Shown here: piece by piece, positions 1-10,801 of the stretch
Numbering within the stretch: position 1 is the stretch's first letter
Layout of the letters: each line of letters opens with the position of its first letter
Origin: Polytrichum commune
Lineage: Eukaryota; Streptophyta; Polytrichopsida; Polytrichales; Polytrichaceae
Assembly: GCA_950295325.1 (NCBI GenBank)
Contig: OX485805.1
Coordinates: 55,888,758 to 55,952,757, forward strand
Reading direction: 5' to 3'
DNA length: 64,000 nt
The notes under the pieces: generated by a model
The model's input: the letters and a program-made list of their open reading frames with translations, nothing else
Told to the model about the DNA's origin: nothing
Database searches by the model: none
Program-made: the position numbers and the translations under genes

Positions 1-960
1 TTGGGAAGAGCGATACATATATTCTCTGTGGAGCTCTTGGATTGCGATGATGTTTTAAGGCGATTTTGGGGAGATTTTGCAGTTATCACGAACCAAGTCC
101 TTCAATATCTACATATTAAGGACTGATTGTTCTTGTTGGTGTCACTTGCGGCAAGCAGAAGATTACTCACATCACTACTCAACTTCTGGAGAGCCAAACC
201 CTAGTCACAAAATTCACCGTTGGCAAAGTGAAACTCCACCCACATCAGTGCTTGGGAGAGCCCCAAACCCTAGCCACAACTTAGGACTTCAACGTCGGGA
301 GAGTCAAACCCTACTAACATCATTATTTGTTGACCAACCCCACCCTAAACCTAGCTCCCATTACAGAGCATCCCAAGTTGGTTGCTTTTCCTCGATCCCC
401 CCAATCATCTCACTTGCATTCCTAGTGCTCCTTGCATTAGAACTAGTGGATCAAGCACTTTGTTCCAGTTTTGGTCAAAATTTGACTATGTAATGTTAGA
501 AAAAAATTGAAAAATATATTGTAATTTAATTTATCATGACCTCTGTGTATATGACACTATGACAATTTAACAAAAAATGAACAAAAAATATTTAATTAAC
601 CCTTAAAATGGTACACATAAGTATAGTTGTCAAATTTGTGTTTCATGCAGGCATTTCATACATTGAAATGAGTGGTTTTGTAGATTTTTTCTAACAAATA
701 TGTGCATATAAGTATTTTCTAGGTCATCATACAAAAATTATAATTTAATATGTTGTTATGAGATTACTTATATGTCACTTTCAACCACTTGCAAATCCTG
801 ACATCTTTGTGTAGGTGTTGAAAAATGACATATAGATATTCTAAAACACATGTTTTCTTCACTTTTCTTTCGCTCATTTGATTCTTATACAAGTGTACTA
901 TAAGAACAACATTTCTATATTCATAGAAGAATCACACTTATATTTAATAATGGTCACTTT
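1..960. other. AT-rich intergenic DNA with short AAACCCTA repeats
   Basis: No gene is recognised here. An open frame at 77-493 has no familiar domain and reads as low-complexity sequence, so it is not called. Between about 185 and 350 a loose module of roughly 50-70 bases recurs three times (GAGAGYC then AAACCCTA near 195, 265 and 306). AAACCCTA is the plant telo-box core, but a role here is not shown. From 490 on the DNA is AT-rich with no visible coding signal. Confidence 0.5.
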
Positions 961-975
961 CCAGGGTTGTCTATT

Positions 976-1050
976 GTGTCGTGACGGAGGCTAATCTCGG
1001 CATAATGTCGTGCCGTCACGACACGTATCCGTCACGACATTATGTCGGAT
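976..1050. repeat. Nested inverted repeat
   Basis: A 12-base arm GTGTCGTGACGG (976-987) is perfectly complemented at 1013-1024. A second arm CATAATGTCGTG (1001-1012) is complemented at 1033-1044. The two hairpins overlap, so the DNA or RNA could fold in either of two ways. It could be the remains of a transposon end; nothing else identifies it. Confidence 0.75.
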
Positions 1051-1199
1051 GCTGTCTTTATCCTGACGAACTTGAATTTTACCAAATTCTGTGTGTAATT
1101 ACATTACCCCATTTCGGACACGTAGGATGTAAGATGTCCACGTGTGATGACATGTCAGCAAAGTAGAGGTAAAGTGGGGAAAAAATTACTAGCGCATGT

Positions 1200-1308
1200 C
1201 CGCCCCCCCGTCCGCCCCCGTCCGCCCCCGTTCCCTCCCCCGTCCGCCCCCGTTCCCGCCCCCGTCCGCCCCACTCTCGTCCCCTGTCCGCCCCACACCC
1301 TCCTTAGT
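1200..1308. repeat. C-rich minisatellite
   Basis: About 100 bases consist almost only of variants of CCGTCCGCCCC in tandem, in otherwise AT-rich DNA. The strand asymmetry (C on plus, G on minus) would allow G-quadruplex formation on the minus strand. The frame running through it codes only Pro/Arg/Val and is not considered a gene. Confidence 0.85.
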
Positions 1309-2385
1309 CATATTTTACTACTTTGATTTTAACAGAATGATAAACATAATGGCAAAATGGTTTACCTGGCGCTAGGCATATCCACGTCGGGGAAAGTTAG
1401 TATGCGAGCGGAGAGCAGAGAGCGGAGAACTCGATGTTAGACATGAAATGAGAGGAAAAATGCACCTATAACCGCGGGAATGAATGAAAAACATCTAACT
1501 ATTTTTAGAAACTTTTAAAGGTTAGGTAGTCTATTACCGTGGAAAAAGGGTTTACATTTTCCCATTCATAACATTTATAGATTTATGAAACATACAAATA
1601 TTTTAATAAAATACAATATTAGGGCTTACATCAGTATGACATCACCAATTCAATATCCAAACACGTGTACTATAGTACATATTATTGTAAATTAAAAACA
1701 TGTACTATTTGAAGTAAAAACGAAGGAGGTCTCTTAATAAAATTTCTCCACATACAGTACACCCTCTATAAGTGTTACAACTATAAGTGTGCACCCTTTC
1801 TAAATGTTAACTTTCTTCTACACCCCATATATTGCACAGTATAACTGTTAAACGTGTTAACTGATAATAAAATGGTTCTCCCTTCTTTGTAAATTTGACT
1901 ATATAAATGTTAACGAATGAAAAACAACCACAATATGGATGATAATTACTACACATCCAATAACATTCCTCTCTCTCTAGCCCGTGATTTGAAAACTTGA
2001 TATTGAATAAAGTTATGATTGAGTTTGCAATATTGTGAATGATATTCTATCACAATGACTCTTCACAATTGCTCATATTTATCAATGTTAAGATTTGTAT
2101 ATTGCTCAAAATACTAATTTTATAAATGTTAATTGTTAACACCTTTATAAATGTTAACTCTGAATCATTCATGAGGGTTAACATTATAAGATTTAGAAAG
2201 ATCTGTTGTCAAGTATTGGACTTGTTTTTGGAGGGGGTTAGATAGATGATAAATCCCATTCGCGAATGCCCACAAGTGGCACATATTCTCCTACGAGTCT
2301 GGAAATAAAACTAAACACCTAGCCTACCCAAACAAACACAAATACAACCTTATGACCAATAAACTGAATTCAAAAAAAATCATTC
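1309..2385. other. AT-rich DNA without a recognisable gene
   Basis: No open frame with recognisable protein content. The word AAATGTTAAC and close variants recur several times between 1800 and 2190, which suggests an old repeat. A short G/A-rich stretch with GAGCGGAGAG lies at about 1395-1430. Confidence 0.45.
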
Positions 2386-2388
2386 CAA

Positions 2389-2469
2389 GGGAGTGCCTGG
2401 AACGGCACCCCCTTAGAGGTTGCCATTCATGTATATTTTGCCATCCAGAGCCTTCCGCTTGGTTCCCTT
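2389..2469. repeat. Displaced copies of gene 1 intron hairpin and exon 4 sequence
   Basis: Positions 2389-2419 repeat, with changes, the hairpin that punctuates the tandem repeats in the gene 1 intron (GGGAGTGCC ... GGCACCCCC followed by TTAGAGG). Bases 2450-2469 match exactly 20 bases of gene 1 exon 4 at 4381-4400. Two matches to the same gene within 80 bases suggest duplicated pieces or filler DNA, just beyond the 3' end of gene 1. Confidence 0.5.
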
Positions 2470-2558
2470 GTGTTTGTAAAAATTGTTTTGGATTGTATTT
2501 AATGATCATGTGTCAACATCTATACACTACAAGATTCAAATACAAAGGATTCCGGGAA

Positions 2559-2626
2559 TACAAATCCAATACAAAATCCAATACAAATCCAATACAAATC
2601 AAATACAAATCCAATACAAAATCAAA
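2559..2626. repeat. Short tandem repeat of an 11-16 base unit
   Basis: Variants of AATCCAATACAA repeat in tandem immediately downstream of the gene 1 stop codon. Simple repeat, possibly within its 3' untranslated region. Confidence 0.85.
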
Positions 2627-2956
2627 CTCAGGGAATAAACTCATCCTCACTCTCCGAAGCACTCTGATCTATGAATCTGAGTACTCTAGGATCGTAATCC
2701 TCACGTGGACTAGAAGAAGCACTAGAACTATGGGAGGAGTAATTGGCATAAGCCACTGCCATATCCTCTGCATAACAAGGAAGACGCATGCTAGGATTAG
2801 GAGAGGAGCAGTAGTCTACGAAACGTCGGCCTTCAACAATCAGACTGCACCCACAAATGACAACATACAATTGTTAGAATCCTTAAAAAGAAATGCAACA
2901 TATGCAAAGAATAAGTTGAAGATGACAAAAGACTTAATCACATAGATTAACTGCAC

Positions 2957-3948
2957 CCTGTTGAGGGAGGGTATCATCTTCGTCATCAAGCACTACAAAC
3001 TGGGATGGATCGACCCCCTGAGAATGTGACGCAATGACCTGAAGTGGCTGAAGGAGTTCTTCGTACAATTCCTTGTCTCCCTCAAGTGCCACTATTGACC
3101 TGTTAGTAGATTGTGCAGCAAGAACCGAGGCACCTACGAAAACCCAAAGAAATGAATTAGACGCAAATGATTGAAATGGCTAAACATTAAAACATGTTGG
3201 ATTTGAACAAAATACTCATACCTGTTCCAGCACTGAGGTCACATATAATCCCCCCTGGAGGACTAAGGCCACTGATAAGAAGCTGAAGCAGGGATACTGC
3301 CTTCTCTTTTGGGCCCCTCCAAAATGTGTCACCGTCGTTGCGCTTGAGTGCAATATCAGCGGTGACAATGTTGAAAAGCACGTCATCACGTGCAAGGTCA
3401 ACATCTTCAAATTCATCAGTCGAAGAAATGACAAGCTCCTTCGGTTGCCTAACCAAAGGAGTGGAAAAAGAACGAACCAACACTATGGCTTTGAACTTCA
3501 GAGTCTGGACATGTACAATAAGCCCCGAATTGTTAGAACTTTGATTCAAGTAATGAAGAGGGTAAACTTAAAGAGAGGAAAAAATACCAAAATTACTAAC
3601 CCGCTTAGAGTTATGGACAGGGTGACTGAGGTGGAGAGAATTCACGATGGTCCATTCCTCCTTGACCTCCAGATTGTTGTTGTAGAGATAGCTCAAGACC
3701 TCCTTCTTGATTTGCACGCTATCAAGATAGAATAAGAGCAGTGCTCCGTCGTCGTGAAGATAGCCTTGACAAAAGCCAATCCTGAACTTGACAAAGTTCT
3801 GAACCTGCTTGTTCCAATGTGGAACTTGCCCTGGGAATTCAGAAACTCCTGGAACAGGAAAACCATCAGGATACTCTGCAATAATGAGGTCCACTGCAGC
3901 CTTCTGCACCACCTTGCCTGAGAAGAAGAATTCCCTAGATGCTCCAAC
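2957..3948 (-). CDS. Gene 1 exons with beta-class DNA N-methyltransferase-like domain
   Basis: Exons 3948-3601, 3538-3222 and 3133-2957 are open. In order they show VDLIIAEYPDGFP where motif IV (D/N/S-P-P-Y/F/W) is expected, then YLHDDGALLLFYLDS (typical post-motif-IV helix and strand), KAVSLLQLLISGLSPPGG, the motif-I-like CDLSAGTG, and SIVALEGDKELYEEL. The order IV, then I near the C terminus, is that of the beta class (Pfam N6_N4_Mtase). Family members normally have DPPY-type motif IV and DPFxGSG motif I; here both are altered (EYPD and DLSAGTG), so activity is doubtful. Final acceptor and C-terminal exon 2830-2628 (acidic, Ser-rich) are less certain. Confidence 0.62.
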
Positions 3949-5850
3949 CTGCAAAAACAAAAAAACATAACGTTCAGCAGAGAATGAATTGGTGAATAGG
4001 AATGAAGCTTGAATTGGCTTGCTAGCTGAATTGAATAGGAATGAAGATTGAAATGTACCTGAGTTAGAAAATCAACCATCTCGTCGTAAGTTGAAGGGAA
4101 TTTGTTGTGCTTCGCCTTAAAATCCAACATCCCGTGGAAATAGTCATTCAATATGAGAACTCGAGAAGTAGCAGGGGATGAGGCGAATGCCTGGGATGAT
4201 GACATCGCCTTAACATCAGGTGGGATGAAACGGATGGACTTGGGCTGACTAGCAACTCCAAGGTGAAGACGCTTAAGAGCTGGTGCCCGCGGAGGGTCTG
4301 CAAGTTCAGCAGGTGGATCAGCGATGTCACAACTTGTTGCAGGAATATCCTCATCCATTGGATCCTCAACCAACTCAGCAGCCTTCCGCTTGGTTCCCTT
4401 CCTACTACCTTTAGTTTCAGTCTTGCTACGGGAGGAGCCACCCGGGGGTGTTGGAGATTGTAAGACTGGAAGTGAAGCAGCGGGAGAAGGCAGGAGAGGC
4501 TGGATGGAATCCCTAAGTGCAATGTCAAAGGGAGGAGGCTTCTTCAAAGGACAGTCCAAATACCATCCGCACTGGTGATAGTGACTTGGATCCCAGGATT
4601 TTAGAATTGCAGGTGTAAACATGGAATCAGGACTATCAGTATCCAGGTAGTTGGGAAAAAAATGTGGTACCTTTGAGATGGCCTTCCTAGGCAAAATAAC
4701 ATAACGAAAGTACCTATAAAGAACCCTGCGGACAGCCTGAACAAAGAAAGGTTGCTTTTCAGGGGGGTTGTTCTTGTGAGCGCCGTTATCGCCACCCAAC
4801 TCAGTGAAAAAAACAACCTCCCAGAGTTGACACCGTATGGCCTCCACGTAATCAAATATAGTCAATATCGGATCCTCGCCATCGGGATTGTAATCAATAC
4901 TTTCCCCTAGATCTATAAGAACACTGGAGAAGAGATCGTCAACCTCCACTGCTAGCTGAGATCATGCACAAAAAACATTTATAATAAATTAGATGTTAAT
5001 TTACAGGTTTCCACCATTTCTATATCTTATTAGGGGTGAGTAAAAGGACAACAAGAAATTAAAGATAAAAACCAACCTGAGCCCACCAGGTTGCTCGATT
5101 GAGCCATTCCGGAAACTTGGAGTCGCCGAAGCCAACCTTGGGAAAGCGATGCGCATCCCGAATTGCCGCAGAAGAGTTCCACCTCTGGAGCCACTTAACC
5201 ATCATCTTGGGAGGCATCGCGGAAGTGGCTAGCATATACAGCTTCTCCTGGAGCATCTCAGGTTCATCGAACTTCTCATAATGAGCCTTAACTTCCTCTA
5301 GAAAACCTGGAGTTAGCCTAGGATCCGCAACAGGCAAATGCTTCCTAAGCTCAGAGATAAGCTTATCCTCGACCTTCTTCACAGCCTTCCTAACCCATTC
5401 CTCTGCGTTACGATCCGTCCAATTGCTAGAATCAAGGTTCTTCATCTTGTACTTGTCTTCAGCTGCATGTGCAGCTTCGGCAATCTCTTGCTATAGTTCA
5501 AACAGTTAATGATATTAGTTCCTTGAAATCATCAATGAAAAATTGAATGCCACTATAAATTAAGGGATTGAAGTTACCTGGTAAAGGACGGCATTGAGAC
5601 CTTCAACGGTGAGGGTGAACCATGTGCGATTTTTCCCAGCCTGCTTCTTTCTTGCAGCCTCCAAAACAGTTGGAGACACCAAACCTTGAAAAATAAGACA
5701 GTGGCTGTGGGGCAAGATTCTGGATGCGAAATAACTTGTGCACAAGGTTTGTGGTGACGTGAGATTTCTGATTCTTCCTGAAAAGCCACAATATATATTA
5801 GAAAGTTTATTGACTAATTGAAACAAATATGCCAAGGTTGAGGATCTTAC

Positions 5851-6400
5851 CAATTAACCTCGTGCAAAGCCGCTATCACTGATGGTACGTCTCCCCTTGG
5901 GTCAAGTATTACACCCTCAACACAGAAATGCCAGTTAATATCATGAGTATGAAATTGCTCAATTATTGGCATCCATGCCTGGAGCCGATGGTTCCCATCC
6001 CAAATCATGAACATTTTATTTGAAAAAATCTTCAAGTCATCATCGGCAAGAAGCTTCTTCTCAAACTCATCATTCACCTCCTTCCACTCCAATGACCACT
6101 TCGCCACCACACTAGGTGTCACGTCATTGCTGTGCCCATGGTTGTCTTCCAATGCCACATAAAAGAAACCATTCCCCTCCATGTAGCCATCTGTCATAAA
6201 ATGAGTTGCAAGTTGGGAAACATCGTTCTTAAGGTACGGTCTCACCACAGGAAGAGGCAACATTCGACAGAGGGGAATGAAGAGACGACCCTTCTGTTTT
6301 GGTTGCCATTTTAGCTTCTCAAGACGAGACGCGGTTGGCACGCTCTCCTTGATTGCAAGATCGTGAAGCTTCAGCTTCAACTCAGCATCAGTAAGGCGGA
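5851..6400 (-). CDS. Gene 1 exon with ParB/DGQHR-like domain
   Basis: This exon encodes about 180 residues. Visible in order: a basic stretch, IPLCRMLPLPVVRPYL, a segment with GYMEGNGFFYVAL, then MFMIWDGNHRLQAW. The pattern (conserved R/P start, a predicted helix, a G-rich turn before a strand, then xxDGxHRxxA) matches the ParB/sulfiredoxin superfamily, where the last motif forms the nucleotide pocket. The DGNHR form is closest to DGQHR proteins. Gene 2 has the same motif with FVCDGNHRRQAW at 16.1-16.2 kb, so the motif is conserved between paralogues that differ widely elsewhere. The assignment rests on motif pattern only; a profile search would settle it. Confidence 0.6.
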
Positions 6401-7962
6401 CTGCATCAAAGAGAAGTTGTGTAAGTACATTTCATGAGGCATATCTAATTAGTAACTTTACTTAGCTCAATGTAAGGGCTCTTTAGGCGGAGTGTCGTCA
6501 ATTCTCCAGCATCCTAGTTGTACATTAGATGGGCACTGATAGCCAGCCCATACATCCGAATCTACGCACTTGCACCTCAAGCTAAAACAAACCAGCATTG
6601 TGAGACTCATGCTAGCACATCCCCTCACCAGACCACAGAATCATAACTCAGACTTTACAAACCTGCACCTCAAGCACAACAAAACCAGCCTTTTAGAATA
6701 AAGAAAAATAGAAAAAAGAAGCCCAGAAGGGGGTGCAGTTGCCGGCACCCCTTCAGAGACTGTGCAGCGATGGGAAAATAAGGTGCCGAACAATACATCA
6801 AATTATACCAACCTGCACGTAAAGGTAAAGTCAGCCAGGCCTCTCAGGCTGAGGCCAGCTTATCCCCTCAGTCAAGCTGCATTCACAGCATCATAATCTA
6901 AAACAACAGCTCATTAAAGAGAGAAAAACGAGCCTTTTCGAAGTCTGAAAACAAAAAAATATTACACCCAGAGGGGGTGCCGGCAGCGGCACCCCTCGAG
7001 AGCCTGTGCACAGAGAGAAAACAAAGGAGCGGAGCCTTACCTCAGCATCCCCTCAGCTGCACCTCAAGCTAAAGTCTGCCAGGCCTCTCAGGCTGAGACC
7101 AGCTTATCCCCTCAGTCAAGCTTCATTCACAGCGTCATAATCTAAAACAACAGCTCATCAAAAAGAAAAAAACGAGCCTTTTTGAAGTCTGAAAACAAAA
7201 AAATATTACACCGAGAGGGGGTGCCGGCAACGGCACCCCTCGAGAGCCTGTGCACAGATAGAAAACAAAGGAGCCGAGCCTTAATTTAGCATCCCCTCAG
7301 CTGCACCTCAATCTATAGTCAGCCAGGCTTCTCAAGCTGAGGCCAGCTTATCCCCTCAGTCAAGCTTCATTCACAGCATCATAATCTAAAACAACAGCTC
7401 ATTAAAGAGAGAAAAACGAGCCTTTTCGAAGTCAGAAAACAAAAAAATATTACACCCAGAGGGGGTGCCGGCAACGGCACCCCTCGAGAGCCTGTGCACA
7501 GAGAGAAAACAAAGGAGCCGAGCCTTACCTCAGCATCCCCTCAGGTGCACCTCAAGCTAAAGTCAGCCAGGCCTCTCAGGCTGAGGCCAGCTTATCACCT
7601 CAGTCAAGCTTCATTCACAGCATCATAATCTAAAACAACAGCTCATTAAAAAGAAAAAAACGAGCCTTTTCGAAGTCTGAAAACAAAAAAATATTACACC
7701 CAGAGGGGGTGCCGGCAACGGCACCTCTCCAGAGCCTGTGCACAGATAGAAAACAAAGGAGCGGAGCCTTACCTCAGCATCCCCTCAGTTGCACCTCAAG
7801 CTATAGTCAGCCAGGCCTCTCAGGCTGAGACTAGCTTATCCCCTCAGTCAAGCTGCATTCAAAGCATCATAATCTAAAACAACAGCTCATCAAAGAGAAA
7901 AAAAACGAGCCTTTTTGAAGTCTGAAAACAAAAAAATATTACACCCAGAGGGGGTGCCGGCA
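6401..7962. repeat. Intron of gene 1 filled with a 243-base tandem repeat
   Basis: From about 6720 to 7962 a unit of roughly 243 bases repeats five times, with a more diverged first copy. Each unit holds GGGGTGCCG-GCAA-CGGCACCCC, a 9-base-pair stem with a four-base loop, at about 6974, 7217, 7461, 7705 and (cut) 7951. Other recurring words are CCTCTCAGGCTGAG and AACAACAGCTCAT. The array stops abruptly at 7962 inside the last hairpin, after GTGCCGGCA, where unrelated sequence begins. The first 300 bases (6401-6720) are non-repetitive intron. Confidence 0.85.
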
Positions 7963-10801
7963 TGTGGTACTTTTGGGCCACCCCCTTTCGAGGGAGCCTA
8001 AAAGTATCACACAAGCCCTTCGGTAAAGGTGGCATGCATTTGCAGACGCCCAAGCCGAACCCAGATGATAGGTGTATAACGTGAGTAGTTAGATTTGTAA
8101 GGGAGATTAAATATGCGTCGTAGTACCTCCGGAGGTTAGGCCTTAGTTTTTTACTAGTGTGGCTTTAAACTCCACTAACCAATTTCATATCTAGTTCTAA
8201 CCTTAACCTACAACCTATTTTACGCGCAGACGCACCAGCCTTGAAACCAAGGTAATCCTAATTTGTGAATTGGGATGGTTCTGATACACCCAACCGGGTG
8301 TGACTCATACCACCCTAACTCAACGAACGGAATAACGACAATTTGATGGACCATTCAATTCTTCCTATTTCTTTATTTAGTTCTATTTAGTTTTCTAAGC
8401 GGGGGAACTTGGCCTAAGTCCCACCCTTCACACAAATTCCTTCTTAATTACTTACTTTTGTTTGCACGTCCTAACTTACTACATTAACATATTAGGCATC
8501 ACTCCTTACCTCGGGTCTCTTGCCAACAAGGATTTACGATTTATTTGGTATGTTTTGATTGTTAAATGTGTTTACACTGGATAGACCACGAAATGCAACT
8601 CAATGGGACCAGGGTGACGGGCGACCTGTAGGTTCAACCTGTTGCGCAATCTTCATAAATTGGGGCCATTACTCCCAATCTATGGGGCCAACAACATAAT
8701 AGCGGATTCGCGGGTCATTAACCCCACCTTTCCACCAACAACATTCAGAGTGGTCGTGTCGGTGATTAATCCGACTTACCACACACGAAACTTGCTAATA
8801 AATGAAGCTACTACCACAAAACATACCAAGGGCCCCGAAAACAATGGAATTGGGTACTCCCTTGGCGGTCAAGTGGTCAAGCCACTTGACCTTACGAGAT
8901 AGGTGAGTGGGTTTAGAGATGCGTACCTTAGCCGTGCTCCCTCCAATCCTAAATGGAAGGCTTAAGGTTAGTTAATTTACCTCAATTTTCCTCGGTTGAT
9001 TTGGGCTTGATGTAGGCCGAGCCGCTACCTCCTTCCTTGCTCCACTTTCCGAGCGTCGACCTTGCCTCCTTCTTTGTAACTAGTTTGGTAGTAAGCGTAC
9101 CTTAGTTAACAATTAAAATATAAAGTGTTATTTTGCCCTGTAATTTAATCCTAAGCATAATATTTATACTTAGTGCACCAAATTATCTTTCCAATGATCT
9201 AAAAATCACTCTAATCGGATAAGAAATGCAAAAGTTATGAGGGTTGGAAGTGTGAGGTCGATTCAACCGACCCTTCCAACCCACCTATCTACCTTCTAAC
9301 TTCAAGAATTCATAGCACATTCCTTACTACTTGGATCTAGGCTTTCCTTATACCATTGGAAAGCTATGAACAAGCTCTAACTAGAAAAATTATGACATCA
9401 GCAGGTTAAGCTAATAGAAATTCAGCGGACTCCTTGTAACACAGCAGTCAATCAAGAAGGCTTAAACTATGTATCTCGCCTTCAACAATTCATATCTAAT
9501 TCAAATCTTAGTCAAATCAAACGTTCTATATGACCCTGGAGAGATATTAAAAAGATGTATTTGATAAAAATATGTGATTAGAAAGGTAAGCCGAAGTGAA
9601 CCCAGCAGGTCCTCTGTAATGCAGCAGTCAACCAAAAGTTCTCAAACTATGTGTCCCATCTTGCACAATTCATATCTAATTCAAATCATGCTCAAATCAA
9701 ATGTTCTAAGCCATTTTGGAAAGCTACACAAAAGTTCTACTTGGGAAAAATATAATTTCTTGGAATTAAAATTCCTATTGGGCTCGCAGGTCTGATCCAG
9801 CAGCCGCTACCCACAAGACCACCCAGTTTTTCTACTCCATCTTTGAAAATCCATAACTAATTGTCATCTCAACCAAATCACAAATGGGAAACGGCTATGG
9901 ATAGCTATATGAAATCTCTCTAAGAGAAAAATGATAAGTATCTTGTTCTAGCTTTTGAACTAAGCCTTCAGGGCATTGGCAGATGAGGTCTATAATGCCT
10001 CTACTCAAAACTCTACCATCCAACCTACCTCTACAAAAGAAGGAATAATTTTGTTGGTGTGTTAATAAACACACAACCTAACTAGGAGAGAGAGAGTAGA
10101 GGAGGTTCTCAAGCCTTTCTTCTAGACCATTGAGAATGCATGCTAAAGGATTTTTTCCTAACTACATTGAAGCAGGGCTTCGCCCAAAAACTAGAGAAAG
10201 AGAGAGAGCTACAAGGTGGAAGGAGGGGTTTTTAAACCCTCTCACAAAAGGGTTGGACCCCTCCTCCACCGGATCCATTTTTCAAACCCTTTCCCGAAAT
10301 TTTGGCTCGGGGGTTTTCCCGGTTGAGGTTGCCACCCTCTCGCCGAGGTGGCTCCGACAAAAAACCTTTAGAAATCTTTCTAATTTTTCCGCCATCGAGT
10401 TGGCAAGGGGGCAAGTGGGCAAGTAGCCCCCTTGCTCTCTTTCTTTTTTGTCTTCAAAATTCTTCACGCCGATTTTATCTTCTTACGTAAAACACCTCCA
10501 ATAGTCTTGTGTGCCTCACACTAAGTAATAAACTAACACTTGCTTAGCTAGCATCTACTAACATTTGCTTAATAACTAGCATCTACTAATATTTGCTTAG
10601 CTAGTTGTTTTTACTAGCTAGCACATTTTTTCTACTTTGCTATCTTCTAGCACTACTTAGTTTCATTTCGACCTTCCTTCTTCTAGGCTAAATGCTAAAT
10701 GAACTAATTTTTCCTAAATTCCCTATCAATTCTAACTTTTAATGCTAACATTCTAACTAAAAGTGATCCCGCAGAGTGGTGGACCACTCAAAGGGTTCAC
10801 A
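7963..10801. mobile_element. Unclassified repeat-derived block, possibly an LTR
   Basis: The block begins TGTGGTAC exactly where the gene 1 intron repeat breaks off, and a plausible end TTCACA lies at 10801, giving a TG...CA outline. No target duplication was found, so the right edge is uncertain. Between about 9420 and 9950 a module of some 170 bases repeats three times (AATTCATATCTAATTCAAATC and a CAGCAGTCAA word), a style often seen in plant Ty3/gypsy LTRs. An AT box lies at about 10230 (GGTTTTTAAACC, palindromic). Small open frames at 8642-8902 and 10130-10426 resemble nothing known to me. It separates gene 1 from gene 2 and sits where both are truncated. Confidence 0.4.

Larger units (their letters stand above)
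2628..6400 (-). pseudogene. Gene 1: ParB-like / DNA methyltransferase fusion, 5'-truncated
   Basis: Eight exons can be traced from splice sites: 6400-5851, 5777-5578, 5490-5077, 4948-4059, 3948-3601, 3538-3222, 3133-2957 and probably 2830-2628. The first carries a ParB/DGQHR-like domain with IWDGNHRLQAW; the last four carry a beta-class N6/N4 DNA methyltransferase-like region. Exon 4 holds a Lys/Arg-rich possible nuclear signal (GTKRKAAE). The exon at 6400 begins with an acceptor, not a start codon, and the equivalent 5' exons of gene 2 are missing because the upstream intron runs into a repeat block at 7963. Exon 2 needs a one-base frame change in the run of five A at 5689-5693 to keep similarity with gene 2. 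I therefore call it a pseudogene, though the methyltransferase exons remain open. Known bacterial and phage proteins combine ParB-like and methyltransferase domains; in a plant this is unexpected. Exon joins are inferred. Confidence 0.65.

Noticed and set aside
77-493. 138-codon open frame
   Set aside because: No recognisable domain, repeat-derived internal sequence and no splice or promoter context.
2324-2945. Plus-strand 197-codon frame and its antisense partner
   Set aside because: Runs over a microsatellite and antisense to the gene 1 terminal exons; content is not protein-like.
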